64,000 nucleotides of DNA from Bradyrhizobium_A sp052115025 (GTDB lineage: Bacteria > Pseudomonadota > Alphaproteobacteria > Rhizobiales > Xanthobacteraceae), in assembly GCF_052115025.1 (NCBI RefSeq), contig NZ_JBFRFW010000023.1, positions 1-64,000 on the forward strand, given 5' to 3'. Shown in pieces: positions 49,464 through 58,457 of the stretch. How positions within the stretch are numbered: the stretch's first letter is position 1; each line of letters begins with the position of its first letter. The notes beneath the pieces were generated by a model that worked only from the letters and a program-made list of their open reading frames with translations, ran no database searches and was not told where the DNA came from. The translations under genes and the position numbers were made by a program.

Positions 49464-50645
49464 CTACCTGCCGGTGATGCCCCGGGCCTTCCGGACGGCG
49501 GCGAGCAGCCATGGCTGGCGCTTGATCCAGGCCTTGAGACGGACCGCGGCCACCGTCGGCAGCCCGCGCCATGAGCCGGCGGACACGACCTCGACGAGAT
49601 CGTGCGCGGTGGCGCCGAGGCGGCCCTTGTAGTCCTCGTTCCCGATCGTGAAGTCATAGTAGGTCAGGCCGCTCTCCGCGGCCCACTGCATCATCCGGGC
49701 CGACAACAGCATGCCCGGCGCCAGCTGCGCCCACGGACCGTCGAAGAAGGTCGGGATCAGCAGATGGAAAGCGCCGGCATGGCAGACGCCGAACAGCATC
49801 GCGACCAGGCGGCCGTCGACCTCGAGCAGCGCCAGGCGCGCAAAGCCCGATGCCGCTCCGCGCGCGATGACGGCACGGTAGAAGTTGGCGAAATCGGGAT
49901 CGCGCAGCGGATCGTTGCGCTGCAGGGCCGCGAACCGCCGCAGCCGCTGGGCGGCGAGCTGCTCGAACAGCTCCGTCATCTCGGCGGCCTCTTCCACGAC
50001 GCGGAAGCGGACACTTCCGAGCCCTGCCAATCCGCGCCAGCCCTTCTTGAGCTTCTCGCGCCGGTTGCCGCTGAATATCCGTTTGGTGCACGCGTCCCAT
50101 GGCGCCGAGACGGCGACGCCGTGCGCCTGCAGCTCAAGCGTGAGGCAGCCAGGAATCCACGCCAACGGGTTGGCATCGCCTCCGATCGCGAGCGGAATCT
50201 TGGTCAACCGGAGAAGATCATGCGGGGGCAGAGCGGCGACGATCCGCGGCCAGAGGACGCCCCATTCCGTCGGCGTCGGTTTGAAACCTCGCGCCATGAC
50301 CGGAGCGACGTAATCGGAGACGCCGAGATCCGCCCCCTCGATGACCTGCAGCCGTCCATCGACACGCCGGCAGAGCGGCAGGAGCATGACAGGCTGGCCA
50401 TCACCACTGCGCACGGAACAGAACAGCATCTCCGCGCCACGCGGCCGAGCCAGTTGCTCCGCCCAGCATTCGATCCACAGCCGCGTCTGAAATGCAGATA
50501 CAACGCCGCCCGCTTCCAGTTCCTGGTAAAGCCGGGCCGCGACATCGAGGTCGGACGTGACCTCGATGCGCATCTCGCGAGCAGACGTCGCTCGCGCGGG
50601 CTGCACGCCCGCGCTCCTGTCCAGCACTCCGGTCTCGGTACTCAC
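49464..50645 (-). CDS. GNAT/FemAB-like acyltransferase (CelD/BcsL-type), polysaccharide-linked
   Basis: A 393-residue cytoplasmic protein of the double-GNAT acetyltransferase group related to CelD. Marks are VVSAFQTRLWIECWAEQL near residue 50, the polar GNRREKLKKGWRGLAGLGSV and the C-terminal MQWAAESGLTYYDFTIGNEDYKG pattern (seen as TYYDFTIGNEDYKGRLG). Such enzymes sit in cellulose, exopolysaccharide or holdfast loci and modify sugars or carriers. Here the neighbours are a beta-helix protein, a membrane acyltransferase and a VpsF-like protein, in keeping with a polysaccharide role. The acyl acceptor is unknown. Confidence 0.78.
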   Translation of the reverse strand: MSTETGVLDRSAGVQPARATSAREMRIEVTSDLDVAARLYQELEAGGVVSAFQTRLWIECWAEQLARPRGAEMLFCSVRSGDGQPVMLLPLCRRVDGRLQVIEGADLGVSDYVAPVMARGFKPTPTEWGVLWPRIVAALPPHDLLRLTKIPLAIGGDANPLAWIPGCLTLELQAHGVAVSAPWDACTKRIFSGNRREKLKKGWRGLAGLGSVRFRVVEEAAEMTELFEQLAAQRLRRFAALQRNDPLRDPDFANFYRAVIARGAASGFARLALLEVDGRLVAMLFGVCHAGAFHLLIPTFFDGPWAQLAPGMLLSARMMQWAAESGLTYYDFTIGNEDYKGRLGATAHDLVEVVSAGSWRGLPTVAAVRLKAWIKRQPWLLAAVRKARGITGR

Positions 50646-50678
50646 CCTGCTCTCTCCCTCGACCGCTGCGACGCCCCG

Positions 50679-52733
50679 TCAGTTGGTGGTGATCGCGCGC
50701 CACGATGGCGCCGCCATGGTACCCTTGTTGACGTAAACGTTTCCGGAGCTCGTATCGGTGTACCGACTGCCCGGACGGGCCTTGTTTGCGCCCGTCACGC
50801 CGGTCGGCGCTCCCGATCCATAGACTTCGCAAATGCCATAGTCGCGTATCCAGCCCGGAAGACTACCATCGCGGAGCGAGAGACCGCCTGCCACAGAGCC
50901 GACCGGAAGGATATCTTTTGCTCGTACGGTTAAGCCGCTGCCACTGCCATGGGTCGTGGTCGTCGACAAGGTGGCCGTGGTCGATGGCGCTGTGGGATAG
51001 AGGCCCGGCCCCAGCGCCTTGATGGCGGTGACCGCTCCCCCAGACACCCCGGTGACCAGCAGGGACGCATTGAGAATGCGACCGGGCACGTTCACCATAA
51101 CGATGCTCCCCACCGTGTAACCACTGCCACCCGACACAATGGTGACATCCGCGATTCCAGCACCAGCGGTAACCGGTGCAGTCGAAATGCCGTTCACCGT
51201 TCCTGAAACGAGCACGGAGGCGGCATCGACATTACCGGAGTACGCGGTGTGCAGAGCAATGACGTGCGTCTCACCCTCGCTGCCTTGCTGATTTGAGGTC
51301 CGGATATTGAAGCTTGAGTTCTTCACATTGCCGAGAAACAGCGCACCAGAGCCACCGTTTTGCGCCTGGGCTCCGCAGTTGTGGATCGTGAGATCGAGAT
51401 TGATGTGATCGGCGATCGCCCCAGCGCCCTTTTGTCCGACGATGATGGCATACCCGGAGTTCGACGGCCCCAACGAGCCATTCATCCAGCTGTTGCCTTC
51501 CGGAAAGAAGCAGATGCCGCGCAATTCGATATCGGTGCATCCCGTGTCGATCTGAATCGCCGCAACAAAGCTGGTGTCGATGACAACGTTGGAACACTCG
51601 ACAGAACTGCCGCCCGCGAACATCAAACCCACCATCGATTGGACGGCGTTCAGAGAGTTGATGCGCGTGTCGCCGGCGCGGCAGAGAATGCCGTAGTAGC
51701 CACCACCCACGACAAGGCTGTCCGCAACCGCATTGAAAGTGTTCAGCATCACGCCGAACTTGCCGCCGTAGACCGGATCGAATTCAGTGCCAACTCCCAT
51801 CACCCGCACCTGCCCGATCACCATATCAGTGAGCAGATTGTCGCCGGGATTATAGTTCCAGACGCCAAAATCCGCGTCTGATCCACCAAAGTCCGCACCC
51901 CAGGTCGGGGAGAAGCTCGCGCCGGTGCCCGCCCCGGGACTGCCGTTCGCGTGGAACGTCGAGTCCTGCGGAAAGACCGACGGCTGCACAAGCGGCACCA
52001 CGTTGGGCGCCACGCTCGCAATCGCTGCGGCCGACACAGTCGGCCCGGTTGGCGGCCTGCAGCTGTAGTAGCCGCCGGACGTCAAGACAAACCCGGTGAT
52101 CGCACCACTGGCATTGACCGCAGTCACCTTGACGGTTGCAGGCTGGTAAGGCGCATAAGAAGGCTGCGGCAGAAAGACGACGTCGCCGACTTGATAGCCG
52201 CTGCCGGCCGTCACCAGCGCGACACTGGCGATGCTCCAGCTCTTGCCGAAGCAGACGCCCGCCCCCGTGCGCGGAACGACGTCGTCAAACACACAATAGA
52301 GATTAACGCGGCTTGCACTGGCGTTCGCCGAATAGACGATCATGGGCAGGAACGGGTTCGCGGCAAGCGAACCTCCAGGCGCGGGAATGAGCGTGCCCTC
52401 CATGTCGAGATCGACCCATTCAGGCACGACGATCTGGTTGGCCACCGACGCGTAGCTGCGTGGAAGCTTGGCGCGGACGTAGCTGCGCGGGTTCTGATCG
52501 TCGAGGCCCCGCTCCTTGAGCGCGAGCGCGTAGCTGCCGGCGTAGTCGAGAAAGGCCTGCAGCATGGCGCTGCACTCGCCGCGAAAATCCGGGCCCTGGA
52601 AGTCGCCGAAATTCAGCTCCGCCAGCGCCAGCTTGTCATTGAGATTGAGTGTCCTGGTGGGCGGGGGGGCCGCGGTGCCGCCGCTGCCTGTCGTCGTGAG
52701 CTGCGTCCAGCTCGAAGCACTGACATCGACCAT
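50679..52733 (-). CDS. Large beta-helix protein (pectate-lyase-like fold) of a polysaccharide locus
   Basis: A 684-residue protein rich in short beta turns (SSVECSNVVIDTSFVAAIQI, GCTDIELRGICFFPEGNSWM, NVKNSSFNIRTSNQQGSEGE), as in right-handed parallel beta-helices of polysaccharide lyases and phage tailspikes. Two YQVGD/YTVGS-type glycine-rich modules flank the helix (GSGYQVGDVVFLP, GSGYTVGSIVMV). No signal peptide is seen at ATG 52733, which has AGGAAGAGG six bases upstream; the frame continues to 52838 without a better start. It may be exported by another route or be phage-like. Exopolysaccharide trimming is one possibility, by context only. Confidence 0.7.
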   Translation of the reverse strand: MVDVSASSWTQLTTTGSGGTAAPPPTRTLNLNDKLALAELNFGDFQGPDFRGECSAMLQAFLDYAGSYALALKERGLDDQNPRSYVRAKLPRSYASVANQIVVPEWVDLDMEGTLIPAPGGSLAANPFLPMIVYSANASASRVNLYCVFDDVVPRTGAGVCFGKSWSIASVALVTAGSGYQVGDVVFLPQPSYAPYQPATVKVTAVNASGAITGFVLTSGGYYSCRPPTGPTVSAAAIASVAPNVVPLVQPSVFPQDSTFHANGSPGAGTGASFSPTWGADFGGSDADFGVWNYNPGDNLLTDMVIGQVRVMGVGTEFDPVYGGKFGVMLNTFNAVADSLVVGGGYYGILCRAGDTRINSLNAVQSMVGLMFAGGSSVECSNVVIDTSFVAAIQIDTGCTDIELRGICFFPEGNSWMNGSLGPSNSGYAIIVGQKGAGAIADHINLDLTIHNCGAQAQNGGSGALFLGNVKNSSFNIRTSNQQGSEGETHVIALHTAYSGNVDAASVLVSGTVNGISTAPVTAGAGIADVTIVSGGSGYTVGSIVMVNVPGRILNASLLVTGVSGGAVTAIKALGPGLYPTAPSTTATLSTTTTHGSGSGLTVRAKDILPVGSVAGGLSLRDGSLPGWIRDYGICEVYGSGAPTGVTGANKARPGSRYTDTSSGNVYVNKGTMAAPSWRAITTN

Positions 52734-52853
52734 GTTTCGCCTCTTCCTGATGGTGAGAAGGGTTGAGACGATAGCGGTCAATACGGAGCTGAAGCCGGCA
52801 AGCCCCCGATGCCCACAGCGCGCGCGGCATGTTGCCACGGGCGCATCGGCGGA

Positions 52854-54104
52854 CTACGCCGCGGTGGTCACGGCCTGCGGTGGCGGCGCCGGACGTTCAC
52901 GGCGAAACGCCTTGCGCAGCGACAGGAAGGGACGCTCGACGCCATAGTATGACGCAGCGGCGATGACAAAGCACAGCGGCAACTGGACGAGATAGAGGCT
53001 CCAGAGCGTATCCGGCAGGACTTTCGGCATCACCGACAGCACCACCTCGTGCCACAGATAGAGCGAATAGCTGAGTCGTCCGAGCAGCACCATCGGCGGC
53101 AGCTCGAGCAGCCGCCGCAACGGCGCAAAGCGCGGGTTGAACAGCACGGCGTAGAGCACGGGAATCAGCGCCACGCCCTGCACGGAGTAGCGCACGGTCT
53201 CGCGGAACACCGGATCGCGATAGACGAAGGTGAACAGCAGCAGCACGATGCCGGCGACGAAACCTGTGGTGCCGCCGATCGCACGAATGAAGCGATCGAA
53301 CCGCACGAGTTCGAGCAGGCAGGCGAACATCGCGCCGTACAGGATCGAGTCGATCCGCGTATCGGTGCGATAATAGTGCTGCCAGATCGTGTCGGGCCAC
53401 AGCGCGGCGAGAACGAGACGCAACCCGAGCACCACCACCGAAGCGATCGCAAGCCCGGCGAGGAAGCGCAGTGGCCGACGCCAGCCGAGGGCGAACAGCC
53501 AGGGATAGACCGCGTAATAGTGCTCCTCGACGGCGAGCGACCACAGCGTGCCGAGCGGCAGCGGCATCGCGCCGCCGAGCACGTAATAGTAGTTCATGAC
53601 ATAGAACAGGCCGGCCAGCACTTCCCATTTGCTGGTCGGCTCGCCAAGCAGCAGGTAGAGCACCGTCACGAGGCCGATGTTGACCAGCAGCGCCGGACCG
53701 AGACGGATGAAGCGCCGCACGTAGAAAGCGCCGATCGCCACCTCACCATTGCCATTGACCTCGGCGATCAGCAGACGGGTGATCAGGAAGCCGCTGATGA
53801 AGAAGAACAGCGTGACGCCAAAGCCGCCGGGCAGCACGACGTTCAGGCCGAAATGCGACAGCACGACCAGGAGGATCGCAACCGCGCGCATGCCGTCGAG
53901 CGCCGGCAGATAGGTGAAGCTCGCCCGCGACAGGCTCTCGGCACCTCCTCGGGATTTCGCGACCGTCACGGCTCGATCTCTGCTGGCGCATGGCAACGCG
54001 GCCGATGCCGGCATGTTGCTGGGTGGTGACCTGACGGCGGCAGCGCCGCCTGTCACCGACCCTGACATGGCGGGGGTTAGTGAAGCATGAAACTCATACC
54101 GCAC
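52854..54104 (-). CDS. Membrane acyltransferase (acyltransferase 3 family)
   Basis: A 416-residue membrane protein of the acyltransferase 3 family. After a polar 65-residue N-terminus come YLPALDGMRAVAILLVVLSH (catalytic-type histidine), GFGVTLFFFISGFLITRLL, FYVRRFIRLGPALLVNIGLV and a late LSYSLYLWHEVVLSVM, with about ten helices. It ends in a basic, proline-rich tail. Such enzymes O-acylate exported polysaccharides. It is divergent from the VpsF-like gene and upstream of the beta-helix and CelD-like genes on the same strand, so it likely modifies the same polymer. The start at 54104 is tentative; ATG 54068 lacks a ribosome site. Confidence 0.85.
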   Translation of the reverse strand: MRYEFHASLTPAMSGSVTGGAAAVRSPPSNMPASAALPCASRDRAVTVAKSRGGAESLSRASFTYLPALDGMRAVAILLVVLSHFGLNVVLPGGFGVTLFFFISGFLITRLLIAEVNGNGEVAIGAFYVRRFIRLGPALLVNIGLVTVLYLLLGEPTSKWEVLAGLFYVMNYYYVLGGAMPLPLGTLWSLAVEEHYYAVYPWLFALGWRRPLRFLAGLAIASVVVLGLRLVLAALWPDTIWQHYYRTDTRIDSILYGAMFACLLELVRFDRFIRAIGGTTGFVAGIVLLLFTFVYRDPVFRETVRYSVQGVALIPVLYAVLFNPRFAPLRRLLELPPMVLLGRLSYSLYLWHEVVLSVMPKVLPDTLWSLYLVQLPLCFVIAAASYYGVERPFLSLRKAFRRERPAPPPQAVTTAA

Positions 54105-54206
54105 GCTCCATGCCTATCGCCGGTTCCGCCGGTGGCAACAAGGTTAGCAAAACCTTAAGACTGCCCTGCTAAGGCTGAAGCCCCCGAGCAATAGCACCAG
54201 CCGCCC

Positions 54207-55481
54207 ATGACCCGCCCCGCGTACGCCACTGCATCGGACGACGGCCTGCTGATGCTGCGGCTGCTGTACGCGGCCTTCGCGTTTTTCGTGCTGCTGCGCG
54301 TCGGCCTGAACTCGCTGATCCTCAACCAGTTCATGGACTACACCACGCTCGAGGGATCGACGATCCAGAAGATCCATCCCGCGTTCTACGGCATCGTGCT
54401 GATCATGGCGACGGTGCTCGCCAGCTATCGCATCGAGCTCAATGCCGTCGATCTATCGTTGCTGCGGGCAATCGCGACATTCCTCGTCGGCATCGTGCTG
54501 TTGACCACCATGCTGGTCGTCGGCGGCCGCAACGCTGCGTTCGGCTACATCCTCGACAGCTACATCGTGGCCTGCATGGCCATCTTCATCATGACCACGC
54601 TGCCGCGCCCGTGGCGACCGCTGATCGCCGAGTTGCTGCTCGCGTTCCTGATGCTGAGTGCGCTGGTCGGCACCGCCGAGTTCGCGCTGAAGACGCGCCT
54701 GCTGCCCTACCCCGGCGGCGAAGAGGTGTTTCGCCCCACCGGACTGTCCGACCATCCGCTGGAGCTCGGCCAGTGGTGCGCGGTCGGCATCTGCCTCGCG
54801 AGCGCGACACGCTGGCGCATGCCGTTCAAGATCGCCGCCGTCGCCGTCCTGCTGATCGGCGTACTGGCGTCCGGCGCGCGCTTCGCCACGCTGTTCGCTG
54901 GCCTGTCATGCCTGGTGTTCCTGATCACGGTCCGGATGGCGGCGCCGACGCCCCTCGACGGACTCCAGCGCAAGATCATGCTGGCGCTCGCCGGCCTGCT
55001 GGCGGTGATGGCGCTGATTGCCGTGATGTTCGCCGCCGGCGCGCTCAGTCGTTTCGACAGCGGCGTCGTCGACCAGAGCGCCCTCGCCCGTGTCAACATC
55101 TACGGCGTATTCGACTACCTGACCTGGAACGAATTCCTGTTCGGCGGCGACATCACACGCATCCAGCGCATCGCGCTCGACGTGTTCGGACTGCCTTTCA
55201 TCGAAAGTTCGGTGGTGATCTTCACCGTGCAGTTCGGCCTCGTCGGCGCCATTCTCTTCGCCGTGCTGCTGGCCAACCTTTTCCGGGCACTGCTCACGGG
55301 CGCGCCCTGGAACGTGATCGCCGGCACCGTGATCTTCTTCACTCTGTCGCTCAGCAACAATGCGCTGTCGACGAAGTCGGCGGACATCCTGATGATGACG
55401 CTGCTGATCATGGGCTGCAAGGCCGCGACTCCGCGCAGGCCCATCGCGTGGAGCTTGCGCCGCGCCCCCGTCAGAGAGTAA
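54207..55481 (+). CDS. VpsF-like polysaccharide biosynthesis membrane protein
   Basis: A 424-residue inner-membrane protein with about 11 hydrophobic segments. Long loops carry LNSLILNQFMDYTTLEGSTI, RPTGLSDHPLELGQWCAVGI and WNEFLFGGDITRIQRIALDV. The pattern resembles VpsF, a Wzy/O-antigen-ligase-like protein of exopolysaccharide loci; the assignment is from remembered motifs. In that role it would polymerise or ligate repeat units on the periplasmic face. It is divergent from the acyltransferase gene. The start codon lies 102 bases past the divergent start and needs confirmation. Confidence 0.72.
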   Translation: MTRPAYATASDDGLLMLRLLYAAFAFFVLLRVGLNSLILNQFMDYTTLEGSTIQKIHPAFYGIVLIMATVLASYRIELNAVDLSLLRAIATFLVGIVLLTTMLVVGGRNAAFGYILDSYIVACMAIFIMTTLPRPWRPLIAELLLAFLMLSALVGTAEFALKTRLLPYPGGEEVFRPTGLSDHPLELGQWCAVGICLASATRWRMPFKIAAVAVLLIGVLASGARFATLFAGLSCLVFLITVRMAAPTPLDGLQRKIMLALAGLLAVMALIAVMFAAGALSRFDSGVVDQSALARVNIYGVFDYLTWNEFLFGGDITRIQRIALDVFGLPFIESSVVIFTVQFGLVGAILFAVLLANLFRALLTGAPWNVIAGTVIFFTLSLSNNALSTKSADILMMTLLIMGCKAATPRRPIAWSLRRAPVRE

Positions 55482-55490
55482 CCGGCGCCC

Positions 55491-56219
55491 TCACCCCGTC
55501 GATCGCGCGACCTGACCGATCATTTCATGAACGTCGTAGGTCATCACCGCGAGCAGCGCCGCGAGCGCCAGATACATCCCCCCGTATTCCAGCTTGGTCT
55601 GCAGCGGCACGCCATAATAGGCGATGTTCTCCGGCGCCTGCGGATCGTAGTGCCACGCCTTGATCAGCTGCGGCACCGCCATGATGGCGACCAGAAGCAG
55701 CACCGGGCTCGGCCGGTACAGCAGCAGCGCCACCAGCACCGGCACGCCGGCGAACCAGATGCGCGGGCCCAGCACCGCGGTGATGCGTCCGCCGTCGAGC
55801 GGCGACAGCGGCAGCAGGTTGAACAGGTTAAGGAACAGCCCGGCATAGGAGATCGCGAGCAGCAGCGCGCTGTCGTCGGCGCGCGCCCACTGGTACACCG
55901 CGAGCGCGGCAATGCTGCCGACCACCGGCCCCGCGATCGCGACATAGGCCTCGGTCTCGACATCCATCGGCTGGTCCCTGAGCTCGATCCAGGCGCCCAG
56001 AAACGGGATGAAGGTCGGCGCGCCGACGTTCAGGCCGCGCTGGCGCGCGGCGATATAGTGCCCCATCTCGTGGGCGAACAGCAGCGCGATGAACCCGGCG
56101 GCATAGCGCCAGCCCCAGACCGTGGCATAGAGCGCGAGCGACAGCACCATGCTGCCGGCGGTGGCGGCGAGCTTGCCCCACTTCAGGCCGGACAGCGCCA
56201 GCAGCAGCAGCGCCTTCAT
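55491..56219 (-). CDS. Site-2 protease family membrane metallopeptidase (M50-like)
   Basis: A 242-residue intramembrane zinc protease. The motif HEMGH is in LLFAHEMGHYIAARQRGLNV, and the second metal-ligand region is LFNLLPLSPLDGGRITAVLG. About six hydrophobic segments are present. Such enzymes cleave membrane-bound regulators or other integral proteins. The ATG overlaps the stop of the DUF2167 gene by four bases (ATGA), so the pair is translationally coupled and probably works together. No PDZ domain is present. Confidence 0.87.
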   Translation of the reverse strand: MKALLLLALSGLKWGKLAATAGSMVLSLALYATVWGWRYAAGFIALLFAHEMGHYIAARQRGLNVGAPTFIPFLGAWIELRDQPMDVETEAYVAIAGPVVGSIAALAVYQWARADDSALLLAISYAGLFLNLFNLLPLSPLDGGRITAVLGPRIWFAGVPVLVALLLYRPSPVLLLVAIMAVPQLIKAWHYDPQAPENIAYYGVPLQTKLEYGGMYLALAALLAVMTYDVHEMIGQVARSTG

Positions 56220-57145
56220 GCGGCGCCATCGGGCGTGTCCTGCCGCGGCTTGCGGTGGAACAGTTTCAGGATGGTGCCGCCGGCGACGGCCGCACCGACC
56301 AGGATGATCTTGCCGAACTTGAGCAGCGACGCCGCGAGCAGCGCGAACAAGCCGAGCTTCTTCGCCGCGACGCCGCCGACCAGCGCGATCAGGCCGTACT
56401 CGGCGACGCGGTCGGTGGAGGCGCTGAAGTCCTCGTAGCGTTTGCCGGTGTTGTAGGAGAGGTCGGCCAGCAGTTCGTGCGCCGCCGCCTTGTCGGTGGC
56501 GATGCTGTCCGAGCTGGTCAGGAGGTTGAGGCTGAAATAGCCGTCCCGCCCGAGCGCGTAGGTATTGTAGTTGATGTTCTTCGGCGCATCGTCGGCCTCC
56601 CCCTTGTCCTTGGCGAGCAGCGACCACACCAGGCGATGGCTGGTGGCGTCGTAGGCCGGCGGCTGCTGCCAGCCGATGATCTGCATCTCGGGAAAGCCGC
56701 GGGCGACGCGATCCTTGTTGGCCTCCTCGGTGCCATCCTTGAGGCTCTTCAGCAGGTCGTCGGCATTCCAGGTCCTGGCGTCATCGTCCTTGATATAGCC
56801 TTCCTTGACGTAGCGGATCACCACGATCCAGCGGTCGCTCGCCCGCGTGCCGACCACGATGCCGACGAGGCTCGTGTCGTTGACGAGGTTGCCGAGCGCG
56901 CGCAGCATGCGCGCGGCCTCGGTCCTCGGCACGAAGAAATCGCCTTTCGGCAGCTTCAGGCTGGCCTGGTCGATCAGCGGCACGTCGGCGGGACCGACGG
57001 TGCCGGCCTTCTCGGCGGCCTGCCAGGCGGCGACCATCTCGGCCTTGCGCGCCGCCTCGTCCTGCGCCTTGACCTGCTGCGCACGCGCCGACGGCATCAT
57101 CAGCGCCGCCACCAGCGCCACGACCAGGATCACCGGAGTTCGCAT
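56216..57145 (-). CDS. DUF2167 membrane protein
   Basis: A 309-residue protein with a signal peptide (VILVVALVAALMMPSARAQQ) and a C-terminal hydrophobic hairpin at ~250-290 (EYGLIALVGGVAAKKLGLFA, LLASLLKFGKII-type). Domain marks include LPKGDFFVPRTEAARMLRAL, IVVIRYVKEGYIKDDDARTW, MQIIGWQQPPAYDATSHRLV and NYNTYALGRDGYFSLNLLTS, the DUF2167 pattern. Function is unknown. It is first of a two-gene operon with a site-2 protease. ATG 57145 follows a G-rich ribosome site; the upstream start at 57187 would spoil the signal peptide. Confidence 0.82.
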   Translation of the reverse strand: MRTPVILVVALVAALMMPSARAQQVKAQDEAARKAEMVAAWQAAEKAGTVGPADVPLIDQASLKLPKGDFFVPRTEAARMLRALGNLVNDTSLVGIVVGTRASDRWIVVIRYVKEGYIKDDDARTWNADDLLKSLKDGTEEANKDRVARGFPEMQIIGWQQPPAYDATSHRLVWSLLAKDKGEADDAPKNINYNTYALGRDGYFSLNLLTSSDSIATDKAAAHELLADLSYNTGKRYEDFSASTDRVAEYGLIALVGGVAAKKLGLFALLAASLLKFGKIILVGAAVAGGTILKLFHRKPRQDTPDGAA

Positions 57146-57305
57146 GTCCCACCCCCTCACCATCGTGCCACCGGCTGCCGCGTTCACTCAACGCCGCGGC
57201 GATGACAGCGATACGACGCCAGATTGCGCCACTTTTAAAATACACGTGAATCCATGCACCGGCAGCAGAAAACGCGCCAGCGCGCCGCCTGGGCCGCGCA
57301 CCAAC

Positions 57306-57332
57306 AAAAAAACCCCGGCCTCGCGGCCGGGG
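57306..57332 (-). terminator. Rho-independent terminator of the MDR oxidoreductase gene
   Basis: Minus strand: CCCCGGCC-GCGA-GGCCGGGG followed by seven T. It lies about 30 bases past the oxidoreductase stop. The same hairpin sequence recurs at 59407, 60075, 61699 and 63294. Confidence 0.88.
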
Positions 57333-57360
57333 TGCAGGCGATACCGGCCCGACGCCGGAC

Positions 57361-58362
57361 TCAATGGATGATCGCGACCTTGCCGAAGCTCCGCCCGCCG
57401 CCCAGCCGGGCATAGGCTGCCGCGGCATCGTCGATGCCAAACGCCTTGTCGACGACCGGGGTAATGCGGTGGGCTGCGACCGCGCGGACGGCGGCGGCGA
57501 GGTCCTCCACCGGCCCGGTGTTGTTGCCCTGGACAGTGACGCCCTTGGCGATGATCGGCATGAGGTCGATCGCAGCGCTGGTGCCGGCGACGAAGCCAAT
57601 GGTGAAGACCACGCCACCTTGGGCCGCCGCTGTCAGCGATCGTGCGAAGCTGTCGCCTCCCACAGTCTCGATCACAAGATCGACACCGCGCCCCTCGGTG
57701 AGCTTGAGGATCTCGCTCTCCCACTCCGGGGTTGCCCGGTAGTTGACGGTGTGGTCGGCGCCCAGCTTGCGGACACGCTCCAGCTTTTCATCGGATGACG
57801 AGGTCACGATCGCCGTGGCGCCAAAGGCCTTCGCGAGCTGCAGGGCGAATAGGCTGACGCCACCAGTGCCAAGCAGCGCAACGACCGATCCTGGCCCGAT
57901 ATTCGCCGCGCGCAGTGCGCGCCACGCGGTCGTACCGGCGATGGGCAGGGTCGCCGCTTCGGCAAAGCTGAGGTGATCGGGCAGGCGCACCAGGCCGCGC
58001 TCATCGACGACGGCATAGTCCGCCAGCGATCCCGGAAGGGATACACCGCGCATCCCGGAGACATTGGCCGGCGCGATCCGCCCGCCACGCCATCCCGGCA
58101 TGAAATGAGGGACGACGCGATCGCCGACCTTCACGCCCGTCACATCCCTGCCGATGGCCGCGACCTCCCCGGCCCCGTCGGCAACCGGGACGAGCGGAAA
58201 TTTCGGGACCGGAAAATGCCCGCCCGCCACCGCGAGATCGACGAAGTTCAGGCTGGCGGCGCGCAGCCGCACCAGCACTTCACCCGGTCCCGGGACGGGA
58301 TCGGCCAGGGTAACGCACGTCAGGGCGTCGAGCGAGGCGGCGGTCAATTCGATGGCGCGCAT
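57361..58362 (-). CDS. Zinc-independent MDR/quinone-oxidoreductase-like alcohol dehydrogenase
   Basis: A 333-residue medium-chain dehydrogenase/reductase. It has the GroES-like start (VPGPGEVLVRLRAASLNFVD), the nucleotide-binding stretch GSVVALLGTGGVSLFALQLA and VIETVGGDSFARSLTAAAQG. The cysteines that bind zinc in alcohol dehydrogenases are absent, so the NAD(P)H:quinone or enone reductase branch is likelier. It ends in GRSFGKVAIIH, as usual for the family. It is divergent from a LysR gene, which probably regulates it. The substrate is unknown. Confidence 0.87.
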   Translation of the reverse strand: MRAIELTAASLDALTCVTLADPVPGPGEVLVRLRAASLNFVDLAVAGGHFPVPKFPLVPVADGAGEVAAIGRDVTGVKVGDRVVPHFMPGWRGGRIAPANVSGMRGVSLPGSLADYAVVDERGLVRLPDHLSFAEAATLPIAGTTAWRALRAANIGPGSVVALLGTGGVSLFALQLAKAFGATAIVTSSSDEKLERVRKLGADHTVNYRATPEWESEILKLTEGRGVDLVIETVGGDSFARSLTAAAQGGVVFTIGFVAGTSAAIDLMPIIAKGVTVQGNNTGPVEDLAAAVRAVAAHRITPVVDKAFGIDDAAAAYARLGGGRSFGKVAIIH

Positions 58363-58457
58363 GGCAGTCTCCTAGGGAACAGGCCGCTCAGTCGGCCTTG
58401 ACATCCATCCTAGTCGTGCAATTTTTTTGGATAATCTGGCGCTAACGCAGGATATTC

